Notes: a model not told the origin generated them from the letters alone. A DNA stretch of 32,528 nt from UBA2128 sp964534955 (GCA_964534955.1 CAZHRR010000008.1:1-32528); one strand, 5' to 3'. Shown: positions 18,186 through 26,239, counted from the first letter of the stretch. Made by a program: numbers and translations.

Positions 18186-18708
18186 ACATCTAAAAGCGAT
18201 CATTGCCGGAGGCGGAACGGGAGGACATCTCTTTCCTGCCTTCGCTATTGCAGACGCGCTGAAAAACCGTGATGATGGTGCAGAAATCCATTTCGTTGGT
18301 TCACAACATGGTGTGGAAGTTCGGCATTTTGCAAAACGGGAGGAAAATAACACTCTCCTGAATATCCGCGGATTTCAACGGGGAACATCACTTCAGGCAC
18401 TCGGTAGAAATATCCTTTTCCCCTTTCGCTTTATGATATCTCTCATCCGCTCCAGAAAGCTGATGAACAGATTCGGTCCCGATGTAGTCGTGGGAACCGG
18501 CGGTTACGCCAGCGGACTGCCGCTCCTGGCTGCCATTAAAAAGGAAATTCCTACCTTAATCCACGAGCAGAATTCTTATCCGGGATTCACCACCCGCTGG
18601 CTGGCAGATCGAGTTAATACAGTCTGTATCAGTTATAGCGACTCTGAGCGTTATCTTAAAAAAAAAAGTGCATTCTCACCGGCAATCCAGTCCGACAGGA
18701 GATTTTGA
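18175..18708 (+). CDS. murG: MurG, N-terminal part (frameshifted gene)
   Basis: The lipid I-binding half of UDP-GlcNAc:lipid I GlcNAc transferase, which makes lipid II at the inner membrane face. It starts at TTG 18175 within the ftsW end. Visible motifs are GGGTGGHLFPAFAIADAL near 12-29, GTGGYASGLPLL and IHEQNSYPGFTTR. Translation runs normally to SDSERYLKKK, then enters an A10 tract (18658-18667) and continues in the wrong frame to a TGA at 18706-18708. The -1 frame across the same DNA reads TGNPVRQEIL, the expected MurG linker motif, which joins to the second part. A full MurG is ~360 residues; this part alone cannot be active. Confidence 0.85.
   Translation: MQGKHLKAIIAGGGTGGHLFPAFAIADALKNRDDGAEIHFVGSQHGVEVRHFAKREENNTLLNIRGFQRGTSLQALGRNILFPFRFMISLIRSRKLMNRFGPDVVVGTGGYASGLPLLAAIKKEIPTLIHEQNSYPGFTTRWLADRVNTVCISYSDSERYLKKKSAFSPAIQSDRRF
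18658..18667 (+). other. A10 slippery tract inside murG
   Basis: Ten consecutive A's follow CTT and precede GTG. The reading frame must shift by -1 here (equivalent to one extra A, or two fewer) to rejoin the MurG frame. A AAA AAA is slippery in the incoming frame, and runs of nine or more A's are known sites of RNA polymerase slippage. A homopolymer error or a true mutation would look identical. Confidence 0.8.
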
Positions 18709-19283
18709 ATATGACTCGTGAGGATTCCAGAAACATACTTGGGTTCAGTACCGACAAGCCAGTTGTGGCAATCATCGGCGGGAGTCAGGGTTCACGAGCC
18801 ATCAATGATACTTTTCGGGAGGCATTGCCGCTTCTGCGAGAGAATCATGATGTCCAGATTTTCTGGCAGACGGGTCAACTCCAATATGAAACTCTGCGGA
18901 CTTCAGCAAGTAACGGTATCAATATTGTCCCATTCACCGATAAAATGGGTGCAGTTTATTCAGCAGCGGACCTCATTATTTCTAGAGCAGGCGCTATGAC
19001 ATTATCAGAAATCACGGCTTGCGGCAGGCCGTCACTTCTTATCCCCTTCCCCGGTGCTGCGGCAGATCATCAGATGAAAAATGCTTCATCGTTGGATAAA
19101 AAAGGTGCGGCAAAAATTATCCCCGAAGCAGAGTTGACACCGGAAAGACTCGCAGAAGAAACCGGTCGTCTACTCAGAGATGAAGAACTCCTGGGGCAAA
19201 TGGCCAAAGCCTCCCGTGAAGCAGCCATTTTAGACGCCGCAGAACATATTGTGGATGAAATCGTGAGGTTAGCCCAGGCATGA
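18705..19283 (+). CDS. murG: MurG, C-terminal part (frameshifted gene)
   Basis: The UDP-GlcNAc-binding half of MurG in the -1 frame relative to the first part. Motifs are GGSQGSRAIN, the segment FTDKMGAVYSAADLIISRAGAMTLSE (typical donor-binding block) and PFPGAAADHQ. The nominal TTG at 18705 is probably not a real start, because homologous sequence continues upstream in this frame back to the A tract at 18658. There is no Shine-Dalgarno. The 3' end overlaps murC by 4 nt (ATGA), as at other junctions, which argues that the gene is under selection rather than decaying. Confidence 0.85.
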   Translation: MNMTREDSRNILGFSTDKPVVAIIGGSQGSRAINDTFREALPLLRENHDVQIFWQTGQLQYETLRTSASNGINIVPFTDKMGAVYSAADLIISRAGAMTLSEITACGRPSLLIPFPGAAADHQMKNASSLDKKGAAKIIPEAELTPERLAEETGRLLRDEELLGQMAKASREAAILDAAEHIVDEIVRLAQA

Positions 19284-20671
19284 CGTTTGGCAAGGTCAAA
19301 AACATCTTTTTCGTTGGTATCGGCGGAATCGGAATGAGTGGCATCGCCGAACTGCTGCTCAACTCCGGATTCGGAGTGGCTGGTTCCGACCTTGTACCTT
19401 CAGACATAACCACCAAACTGGCGAGACAAGGCGCTGTCATTTACACCGGACACGCTGCAGAGAATTTAGGAGATGCAGATGTACTTGTATATTCCTCTGC
19501 TGTAAATGAAGATAATCTTGAAGTGGCAGAGGCGATAAAACGACAAATTCCTGTGATTTCCCGGGCAGAAATGCTGGCGGAGTTACTGAAACTTAAACCT
19601 ACCTCTATTGCTGTAGGTGGAACTCATGGAAAGACCACAACCACTTCACTCCTGGGTACCGTTTTGACTGAAGCAGGTCTCGATCCGACACTCGTCGTTG
19701 GCGGCGTTGTAAAAAGTCTAGACGTAAACGCCGTATTAGGACAAGGCGACATCATTGTGGCCGAAGCGGACGAATTTGACCGGAGTTTTCTGCACTTGAC
19801 TCCTACTTATTCTATCATCACGACTGTAGACCACGATCACATGGAATGCTACGAAGATGAGAATGATCTTATCCAGTCTTTCGCTCAATTCGCAAATGCT
19901 GTTCCTTTCTACGGTGCAGTGTCGATCTGTATGGATAATTCACTCGTAAAAAAAGTGATTCCTCTCATCTCCCGTCCCTTGCTGATCAGCGGGATGTCAG
20001 ATGATGCAGAATTTTCAGCAGCCAATCTCCGGTTCGAAGAGACTTTCACTACATTTGACGTTTTGCATAACGGAACAGGCTTAGGGTCGGTCACCCTGCA
20101 GATTCCCGGGCAGCACAACGTAATGAACGCAATGACTGTTATTGCTCTATGCCTGGAAATTGGGATTGATATGGATATTATTGCCCAAGGAATGAAGTCA
20201 TTTACCGGCGTAAGGCGGAGATTTGAGATAAAGGGTGTTTTCGATGATATCATGGTCGTAGATGATTACGCTCACCACCCAACAGAAGTTGGAGCCACAC
20301 TGGAGGCAGTCCGTTCGTCATGGAAACGGCGAATCGTTGTCGTCTTTCAACCTCACCTTTATTCTAGAACAAGGGATTTTTATCAAGAGTTCGCTTCCAC
20401 CCTTTCAATAGCCGATTGCATCATAATTACCGATGTCTATCCCGCCCGGGAGAAACCTATCGAAGGAGTGAATGGAAAACTTATCGCAGACACTGCAGTC
20501 AACCTTGGACATAAGGAAGTCCACTGGATTCAGGAAAAATCCGACATTCCGGCCAGACTTCAGGAGATAACGAAGTCGGGAGATCTGGTATTAACCATGG
20601 GAGCAGGGGATATCTGGGAAATTGGTGACGAATTCGTCTCTCTCTTAGAACAGGAAACTGTGACGGCTTGA
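19280..20671 (+). CDS. murC: UDP-N-acetylmuramate:L-alanine ligase MurC
   Basis: First stem-peptide ligase, attaching L-Ala to UDP-MurNAc. The 463 residues show the N-terminal GIGGIGMSGIAELL dinucleotide-fold loop at ~13-26, the ATP P-loop GGTHGKTTTT at 113-122, EADEFDRSFL, and the C-terminal DYAHHPTEV signature distinguishing MurC. It overlaps murG by 4 nt; its stop at 20669-20671 is followed 1 nt later by the GTG of murB. Confidence 0.96.
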   Translation: MTFGKVKNIFFVGIGGIGMSGIAELLLNSGFGVAGSDLVPSDITTKLARQGAVIYTGHAAENLGDADVLVYSSAVNEDNLEVAEAIKRQIPVISRAEMLAELLKLKPTSIAVGGTHGKTTTTSLLGTVLTEAGLDPTLVVGGVVKSLDVNAVLGQGDIIVAEADEFDRSFLHLTPTYSIITTVDHDHMECYEDENDLIQSFAQFANAVPFYGAVSICMDNSLVKKVIPLISRPLLISGMSDDAEFSAANLRFEETFTTFDVLHNGTGLGSVTLQIPGQHNVMNAMTVIALCLEIGIDMDIIAQGMKSFTGVRRRFEIKGVFDDIMVVDDYAHHPTEVGATLEAVRSSWKRRIVVVFQPHLYSRTRDFYQEFASTLSIADCIIITDVYPAREKPIEGVNGKLIADTAVNLGHKEVHWIQEKSDIPARLQEITKSGDLVLTMGAGDIWEIGDEFVSLLEQETVTA

Positions 20672-20672
20672 T

Positions 20673-21611
20673 GTGTCCAAATCTAACAAAATCGAATCTG
20701 CAGAGAAACTGAGAGAAATCATGCACGGTGAAATATCAATGCACGAACCAATGTCAAAACACACTACTTATGGGATTGGTGGACCGGCATTAGCTTACTT
20801 CCACCCTGCTGATATTAATGACCTCATTCTAATTCTGAAGACTGCTTATGAGAAATCAATTCCAGTTTTTTTTGCGGGATCAGGATCCAATCTGCTTGTC
20901 AGTGACGATGGCTTTGACGGTTTTGTCATCAGTTTGGTTAGACATTTTCGGAAGATGGAATTCGATAATAACCATGTAACGGTAGAAAGCGGTGTTATGA
21001 TGGGCCACCTGGTGCGGGAATGCATCAGCCGGAATTTTTCCGGTGTAGAGAGTCTTATCGGTGTTCCAGGAACAGTAGGCGGCGCAATCCAGATGAACGC
21101 AGGGGCATACGGACACGAAATATCGAACTCACTAAAGCAACTCAAGGTAGTGACCATGACAGGTGAGCTGAAGGAGTACCGTAAAGAAGAGATTGACTTC
21201 GGTTATCGCTATTCGTCTTTGAAAAATGACGAAATTGTGGTCTCTGCTTCCTTTGAATTCCAGGAAGGTTCGCCAGATAAGATTCAAGAATTGAGGAATC
21301 GTGCCAGTGAGAGCAGGAAGGCATCTCAGCCGCTGAAGTTCAGATCTGCCGGCAGTGTATTTAAGAATCCAGAGAGAGCGAATTCAGCCGGCTATTACAT
21401 TGACCGGGCGGGATTGAAAGGAACTTGTGAAGGTAAAGCAGAAATTTCTACAAAACATGCGAATTTTTTCATCAATCACGGGGGGGCATCCTCAGAAGAT
21501 ATCGCCAAATTGATTCGAATGGCCAGAAGAACAGTCAGGGAACAGTTTAATATTGAACTTGAACTGGAGATTAAAACTCTTGGTTTCCCGCCCCACTATT
21601 TTGACGCATGA
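20673..21611 (+). CDS. murB: UDP-N-acetylenolpyruvoylglucosamine reductase MurB
   Basis: FAD/NADPH enzyme that reduces enolpyruvyl-UDP-GlcNAc to UDP-MurNAc. 312 residues starting at GTG; an ATG two bases upstream is in another frame. The FAD-binding AGSGSNLL is at 68-75, GVPGTVGGAIQMNAGAYG at 130-147, the active-site Arg179 region YRYS, proton-donor Ser228 in SAGSVFKNP, and a C-terminal Glu near 299. Its length fits the shorter type II MurB. MurA is not in the window. Confidence 0.95.
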   Translation: MSKSNKIESAEKLREIMHGEISMHEPMSKHTTYGIGGPALAYFHPADINDLILILKTAYEKSIPVFFAGSGSNLLVSDDGFDGFVISLVRHFRKMEFDNNHVTVESGVMMGHLVRECISRNFSGVESLIGVPGTVGGAIQMNAGAYGHEISNSLKQLKVVTMTGELKEYRKEEIDFGYRYSSLKNDEIVVSASFEFQEGSPDKIQELRNRASESRKASQPLKFRSAGSVFKNPERANSAGYYIDRAGLKGTCEGKAEISTKHANFFINHGGASSEDIAKLIRMARRTVREQFNIELELEIKTLGFPPHYFDA

Positions 21612-21627
21612 AACTGTCAGGAAAAAA

Positions 21628-22413
21628 ATGAAATACCGCAAGCTGAGAAAAAAACGTAAACGGATACGTTCATACATCCTGTCCTGGATAGGTAGAACAA
21701 CAGCACTGGCTGCCATGGCCTCACTGGTATACTCCGCTGTATGGTGGGGAAATGTGACCAATCAACTTAATCTGGAAACGATCCAGTTCTACGGAAACAG
21801 CTATCTCAATGAAAATGATCTTCTCTACTGGCTGAACATGCCAAAGCCTGATGACCTGATCCAACTCGATCTCCAGAAAATTCAGGACAGACTAAGGGAG
21901 CATCCCTACATCAAGACTGCCAGAGCAAGCCACAGTTTCCCATCTACCATAAGGATTGAAATAATGGAACGCAGTCCTATCGCCTACCTGAATCACAGTC
22001 CATTCTATATGGTGGATAGCGATGGTGTGATACTTCCACTCCGCCACGGTAGAATCGAATTTGACGGACCTTATCTTTCAGGCTTCAACTCCAACCCTGA
22101 GCTATATCCTGAAGGCAGCACATGTCTATCAAACAAAGTATTAGAAGCTGTGGAATTTCTTATGATAGCCAAAAACGATTTCCCAGCCCTTTATGCGGAT
22201 ATGTCGGAAGTATTGATTAATCCTAAGGATGAATTTGTAATACTTCTATCTAAGCGTCCGACAAAAATAATTCTTGGATCAGATAGTCTTACCGAACGGA
22301 TAGTAGTCCTTGAGGAATTCTCTTCCACATTGAAGAATATCCGTTCGCTCCATGATTACAAATTAATTGATCTTCGCCACCGGCGGCAGATAATAGTGAA
22401 GGAATGGGTATGA
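21628..22413 (+). CDS. ftsQ: Cell division protein FtsQ (POTRA)
   Basis: Bitopic divisome scaffold joining early and late division proteins. The frame is open from TTG 21553, but ATG 21628 has AGGA just upstream and begins at the basic MKYRKLRKKRKR segment, so I take it as the start (261 residues). A transmembrane helix spans about 24-45. A POTRA domain follows (LETIQFYGNSYLNENDLL to SFPSTIRIEIMERSPIAYL), then the FtsQ beta domain beginning VDSDGVILPL. It follows murB and overlaps ftsA by 4 nt. Confidence 0.9.
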   Translation: MKYRKLRKKRKRIRSYILSWIGRTTALAAMASLVYSAVWWGNVTNQLNLETIQFYGNSYLNENDLLYWLNMPKPDDLIQLDLQKIQDRLREHPYIKTARASHSFPSTIRIEIMERSPIAYLNHSPFYMVDSDGVILPLRHGRIEFDGPYLSGFNSNPELYPEGSTCLSNKVLEAVEFLMIAKNDFPALYADMSEVLINPKDEFVILLSKRPTKIILGSDSLTERIVVLEEFSSTLKNIRSLHDYKLIDLRHRRQIIVKEWV

Positions 22414-23681
22414 GAAAATTGACGATAGCTCAGGATCGGGGTATCTATGTTGGTCTCGATATAGGGACCACCAAGATCTGCTGTATCATTGCCCAGCAGA
22501 TAAGCAGTGATGATAGTTTTAAGCTTGTGGGAGCAGGCATCGGTCCTGCAGCAGGAATTCGCAAGGGAATGATTATTAATGTCGATGAAGCAGTAGACTC
22601 AATCGAGTCAGCCGTAAGGAAAGCTGAGAAAATGGCTGGCCAGAAAGTGAACAGTGCTTATGTAGGTATCTCAGGTGATCATATTCGGGGTATCAACACT
22701 CAAGGCGCCATTTCCATTTCGAGAAATGGTCACCATACCGCCTACGATCATGAGATCAAGAGTCAGGATATCAATAGGGCATTGGAATTGGCCAGAGCCG
22801 TCTCCCTCCCTATTGACCGGGAGATATTACACACTTTACCTCAAGAATATATCGTAGATGAGCAGCGTAATATAAAAGATCCTTCGGGAATGGTCGCTCG
22901 ACGTTTGGAAGCCAAAGTCCATTTAATCACAGGTGCTATTTCAGCTGCAAAAAACGTGAGAAAGTGTGTAGAAGAGGCAGGTATTGATGTGAATGCTCTC
23001 ATTTACCAACCCCTTGCTTCAGCAGCTGCAACATTGGAATCTACGGAAAAGCAGCTCGGAGTAGCACTGGTAGATATCGGCGGAGGGACAACGGATGTAT
23101 CTGTTTTCTACGATGGAGGTGTCCGGCATTCAGCCGTCATCGCTTTGGGAGGCAACAATATTACCAGTGATATCGCTATGATGCTGCAAGTCTCGCTGGA
23201 AGACGCTGAAGACATCAAGATTAAGCACGGCTCTGCAAAGGCTGCTATGGCTTCCACTGATTTGGAATTTGAGCTTCCTCATCAGCCTGGAGAAGAACCA
23301 CACATCATCTCAGAACACGAAGTTTCAAGATACGTAGAAGCCCGCATGGAAGAGATATTCCATATGGTAAATCGCGAAATCCTGCGAGCGGATGTGGAGG
23401 GACCGGTCAGTTTCGGCATCGTTCTTACGGGCGGAGGTGCCCTGCTGAAAAATGTCGCCAGTCTGGCGGAAGAAGTGTTAGGTGGTAGAGTAAAGATTGG
23501 CATTCCAAAAGGATTAAACAGCCTCGTTGAAATAGCTGCCAGCCCTGTATATGCCACTGCCATTGGTCTTATCCAATATGGCGACCAAATAGCAGAGGAA
23601 TTCAACCTAGGAGGTGTGGATAAACTAACAGGAGCTAGAACAATCACAAAGTTGAAAGATTGGTTTGCGGGAATGTTTTAA
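22410..23681 (+). CDS. ftsA: Cell division protein FtsA
   Basis: Actin-like ATPase that tethers FtsZ to the membrane. ATG 22410 is preferred because GAAGGA lies 6 nt upstream and it overlaps the ftsQ stop as ATGA; ATG 22404 would add two residues. About 423 residues: phosphate-1 loop GLDIGTTKI, the extra SHS2/1C domain after it, phosphate-2 VDIGGGTTDVSV, and adenosine motif TGGGALLKNV. The last ~10 residues (KLKDWFAGMF) form the amphipathic membrane-targeting helix. A 65-nt gap separates it from ftsZ. Confidence 0.95.
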   Translation: MRKLTIAQDRGIYVGLDIGTTKICCIIAQQISSDDSFKLVGAGIGPAAGIRKGMIINVDEAVDSIESAVRKAEKMAGQKVNSAYVGISGDHIRGINTQGAISISRNGHHTAYDHEIKSQDINRALELARAVSLPIDREILHTLPQEYIVDEQRNIKDPSGMVARRLEAKVHLITGAISAAKNVRKCVEEAGIDVNALIYQPLASAAATLESTEKQLGVALVDIGGGTTDVSVFYDGGVRHSAVIALGGNNITSDIAMMLQVSLEDAEDIKIKHGSAKAAMASTDLEFELPHQPGEEPHIISEHEVSRYVEARMEEIFHMVNREILRADVEGPVSFGIVLTGGGALLKNVASLAEEVLGGRVKIGIPKGLNSLVEIAASPVYATAIGLIQYGDQIAEEFNLGGVDKLTGARTITKLKDWFAGMF

Positions 23682-23746
23682 GCCGCAAGATATCATGAAT
23701 AATTACATACTAAACCAAGCGGGAATAAAGATAAGGAGGAGGAAAC

Positions 23747-24925
23747 ATGCTGTTTGAATTCGATTCACTATCTGATCAACAAGCGAAGATCAAGGTCATT
23801 GGAGTAGGTGGAGCAGGAGGAAATGCCATCAACCGTATGATAGCCTCGGGATTAAATGGAGTAGAGTTCGTAGCTATCAACACAGATGCTCAGGACCTGG
23901 AGAACAATAAAGCCGAGACTAAAATTCAGATCGGCAAAAATCTTACTAAAGGTCTGGGTGCTGGTGCCAAAGCAGATATCGGACGAGCGGCTATAGAGGT
24001 AGAAAAAGAAGCTGTAGCCAATATCCTGGAAGGAGCTGATATGGTGTTTGTCACCGCAGGTCTCGGCGGAGGTACAGGAACTGGGGCTTCCCCTATTGTA
24101 GCTCAGATTGCCAGGGAGTTGAATGCTCTCACAGTAGGAGTGGTTACAAAACCATTCAGCTTTGAGGGACCTAAACGTATGAATCGCGCAGTCTCAGGTC
24201 TCGAGGAGTTACAGAATAACTGTGACACTTTAATTGCCATCCCCAATCAGAAGCTCCTCACGATTGTGGATAAATCAACCACAGTGGTGGATGCATTCAG
24301 AATTGCGGATTCGATTCTTCTTGAGGCTACACGAGGAATATCTGATCTGATCAGTGTCCATGGTCTGATTAACCTTGACTTTGCAGACGTGAACACCATC
24401 ATGCGGGAAATGGGAGATGCTATCATGGGCACGGGTGTTGCCAATGGTGAGGAGCGGGCAGTTCTGGCATCTCAGCAGGCAATCTCATCTCCACTCTTGG
24501 AGGAAGTCAACATCAGTGGTGCACAAGGTGTATTGGTCAATATTACCGGCGGTGATGATCTTACGCTGCTGGAAGTTGATGAAGCTACATCTATCATCTT
24601 CGAAGAAGCTGGCCAAGATGCCAACATCATCTTTGGAGCCGTAATTGACCCTGCCATGACTGACGAAATAAGGGTCACCGTTATCGCGACCGGCTTCGGC
24701 AAGATTGTTCCTGCCGGCAAGCGAACTGTTCCACACGGAGATGATGTACCGACGCAACGGGAGATGGAAGCAATCAACGTCCGCAATACGTTCAACCTGC
24801 CCACGCATGAACAAAAGACGAACAAACCTGATGATGCTGGTAAAAAATCTAATATTAATATCGATCCCGATAAACTCAAAAGGGATGATTATGAGATACC
24901 TGCCTTTCTCAGGCAGAGGCAGTAG
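23747..24925 (+). CDS. ftsZ: Cell division GTPase FtsZ
   Basis: Tubulin homologue forming the Z-ring. 392 residues with a strong AAGGAGGAGG ribosome site. GTP-binding motif GGGTGTG at 107-113, T7 synergy loop NLDFADV at 207-213, a variable linker after ~320, and the conserved C-terminal peptide DYEIPAFLRQRQ at the end, which binds FtsA. The strong ribosome site compared with the rest of the cluster fits the high FtsZ demand. It is the last gene of the dcw run. Confidence 0.98.
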   Translation: MLFEFDSLSDQQAKIKVIGVGGAGGNAINRMIASGLNGVEFVAINTDAQDLENNKAETKIQIGKNLTKGLGAGAKADIGRAAIEVEKEAVANILEGADMVFVTAGLGGGTGTGASPIVAQIARELNALTVGVVTKPFSFEGPKRMNRAVSGLEELQNNCDTLIAIPNQKLLTIVDKSTTVVDAFRIADSILLEATRGISDLISVHGLINLDFADVNTIMREMGDAIMGTGVANGEERAVLASQQAISSPLLEEVNISGAQGVLVNITGGDDLTLLEVDEATSIIFEEAGQDANIIFGAVIDPAMTDEIRVTVIATGFGKIVPAGKRTVPHGDDVPTQREMEAINVRNTFNLPTHEQKTNKPDDAGKKSNINIDPDKLKRDDYEIPAFLRQRQ

Positions 24926-24945
24926 TCTTTGGTGAATAGTGGAGT

Positions 24946-24976
24946 GGTAGCTGGTGAGTGGTAAGTGGTTGCTGGT
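24946..24976 (+). repeat. Heptamer tandem repeat GGTnnnT
   Basis: Four exact-period 7-nt units GGTAGCT, GGTGAGT, GGTAAGT and GGTTGCT follow ftsZ, with a further GGT start. A degenerate copy precedes them. No coding or terminator role is apparent. A similar GGTnAGT phrase occurs on the minus strand at the window end (32498-32528). Confidence 0.5.
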
Positions 24977-24994
24977 CCCGACACTTCGTCTGCC

Positions 24995-25016
24995 TGCCCG
25001 TCCGGTAAGGCGGGCA
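24995..25016. repeat. TGCCCG / CGGGCA hairpin after ftsZ
   Basis: TGCCCG (24995-25000) and CGGGCA (25011-25016) flank a 10-nt loop in the 159-bp gap between the convergent ftsZ and rpmB. There is no T-tract, so it may be a repeat element of the GCCTGCC class rather than a terminator. Confidence 0.35.
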
Positions 25017-25084
25017 TGATCTTCGCTTCGCTACGATGAGCGGTGATTGGTTATAACCGAAAATAGTAAATCGTAAATGAAGAG

Positions 25085-25276
25085 TTAGATTGCTTTTACT
25101 ACCTTTCCTGAGCGAATGCAAGACGTACAGACATAAATACGTTTAACTGATCCGTCTATCTTAGCTTTTACCCGTTGCAGATTAGGGAACCATCGCCGGC
25201 GTGTCTTGTTGTGAGCATGACTCACATTGTTACCAGCAGCTGGTTTCTTACCACATATTGCACACATTTTTGCCAT
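25085..25276 (-). CDS. rpmB: 50S ribosomal protein L28
   Basis: Large-subunit ribosomal protein of 63 residues. It is the zinc-binding (C+) form with CxxC at Cys5/Cys8 and CxxC at Cys50/Cys53. The basic stretch HNKTRRRWFPNLQRVK at 22-37 is diagnostic. AAGGA lies 7 nt before the ATG. It is monocistronic, with its own promoter, and convergent with ftsZ. Confidence 0.96.
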   Translation of the reverse strand: MAKMCAICGKKPAAGNNVSHAHNKTRRRWFPNLQRVKAKIDGSVKRIYVCTSCIRSGKVVKAI

Positions 25277-25312
25277 AACTAAATCCTTTTTGTTGTCTGT
25301 TTAGAAAGTGCG

Positions 25313-25343
25313 CAAAGTTAGTGTTTGAATGGGAATTGTCAAA
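25313..25343 (-). promoter_or_regulatory. Bacteroidetes-type promoter of rpmB
   Basis: On the minus strand, TTTG (25340-25343), a 19-nt spacer and TAACTTTG (25313-25320) exactly match the primary-sigma promoter form known in Bacteroidetes. Transcription would begin about 30 nt before the rpmB start codon. Confidence 0.65.
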
Positions 25344-25443
25344 AGGGAGAATAAAACAATCCGTCAAATAAAGAGACATGGTACCCACCCTGTAGTTAAT
25401 TGTAATAACTTGCCCACGCTAATAACCCATAGTAATTTTCTTT

Positions 25444-25464
25444 GCAGGCAGACAGACCGCCTGC
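25444..25464. repeat. GCAGGC / GCCTGC hairpin
   Basis: GCAGGC (25444-25449) and GCCTGC (25459-25464) are complementary around a 9-nt loop in the gap between rpmB and sodB. It resembles the hairpins at 48-76 and 24995-25016. The rest of 25277-25547 shows no gene. Confidence 0.35.
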
Positions 25465-25508
25465 GGGGGGACAAACAGTTGACAGTTAATTCAGTGACAA
25501 GCAACAAC

Positions 25509-25516
25509 TATCTTTG
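25509..25516 (+). promoter_or_regulatory. Candidate -7 element of sodB
   Basis: TATCTTTG fits the TAnnTTTG -7 consensus and lies 31 nt before the sodB ATG. No good TTTG is seen at the expected distance upstream; TTGACA at 25479-25484 is too far. AAGGAGG at 25534-25540 is a strong ribosome site. Confidence 0.35.
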
Positions 25517-25547
25517 ACACTATTCACTTACTTAAGGAGGACTATCA

Positions 25548-26126
25548 ATGATCCATAAACTTCCCGCATTGTCTTATGAGAAAGACGCATTAGCGCCTTA
25601 CATCTCTGCAGAGACACTCGATTTCCACCACGGAAAACATCACAACGCATATGTGCAGAACCTGAATAAACTCATCGAAGGTACCGAGTTTGCCGATATG
25701 GCACTGGACGATATCGTAACAGGTGCTTCCGGCGGAATCTTCAATAATGCTGCACAGCATTGGAATCACTCTTTCTATTGGAACTGCCTCAGTCCTAATG
25801 GCGGCGGTGAGCCTTCTGGAGCGGTAGAAGAATCAATTAGAGGAGCTTTCGGTTCTTTTGTCGAATTTAATGATCTCTTTTCCCGGACCGCCATCACGAC
25901 CTTCGGCTCAGGCTGGGGATGGCTGGTAAAAAATGAAGCAGGTGGACTGGAGGTTGTTAGTACTCCTAACGCCGGCAATCCTCTTACCTCAGGACTGACT
26001 CCCCTCCTCACTTGCGATGTATGGGAGCACGCCTACTATATTGATTATCGGAATGCCCGACCCAAGTATGTAGAGGCTTTCTGGAATCTGGTGAACTGGG
26101 ATTTTGTGGAGGAAAATCTGGGTTAA
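25548..26126 (+). CDS. sodB: Superoxide dismutase, Fe type
   Basis: Converts superoxide to hydrogen peroxide and oxygen in the cytoplasm. 192 residues, no signal peptide, normal length. Metal ligands are His27 (FHHGKHH), His74 (QHWNHSFYW), Asp157 and His161 (CDVWEHAYY). Gln70 in NNAAQHWNH is the N-terminal-half Gln that marks iron-dependent members; cambialistic use cannot be excluded. A strong AAGGAGG ribosome site precedes the ATG. It stands alone, flanked by repeat-rich gaps. Confidence 0.96.
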   Translation: MIHKLPALSYEKDALAPYISAETLDFHHGKHHNAYVQNLNKLIEGTEFADMALDDIVTGASGGIFNNAAQHWNHSFYWNCLSPNGGGEPSGAVEESIRGAFGSFVEFNDLFSRTAITTFGSGWGWLVKNEAGGLEVVSTPNAGNPLTSGLTPLLTCDVWEHAYYIDYRNARPKYVEAFWNLVNWDFVEENLG

Positions 26127-26128
26127 AG

Positions 26129-26239
26129 TTGCGAGTCCATAAATGAACACGCTAAATCAAAGAAAGACGGCTCCCAGTGAAATATGCTTTGCACTTCACG
26201 GGACAGGTAAAGCCGCCTATCTGGTGGTAACACCCTTTT
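26129..26239. repeat. Dispersed intergenic repeat, copy B
   Basis: Partner of 139-232, sharing four ordered sequence blocks with conserved spacing. The middle folds as a hairpin: GGCT, CCC and GTGAA on the left arm pair with TTCAC, GGG and AGCC on the right. That inner part is shortened by 18 nt in copy A. Both copies lie next to a stop or start of a metabolic gene; a structured non-coding element or a decayed miniature mobile element are both possible. Confidence 0.6.

Noticed and set aside
18705..19283. Independent glycosyltransferase gene starting at TTG 18705
   Set aside because: MurG homology continues upstream in this frame to the A10 tract, so it is the second half of murG, not a separate gene.
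24926..25084. CRISPR-like array in the heptamer repeat after ftsZ
   Set aside because: Units are 7 nt with no spacers; it is a simple tandem repeat.
25329..25517. 62-codon open frame between rpmB and sodB
   Set aside because: It overlaps the rpmB promoter and a hairpin, with no recognisable protein character or ribosome site.
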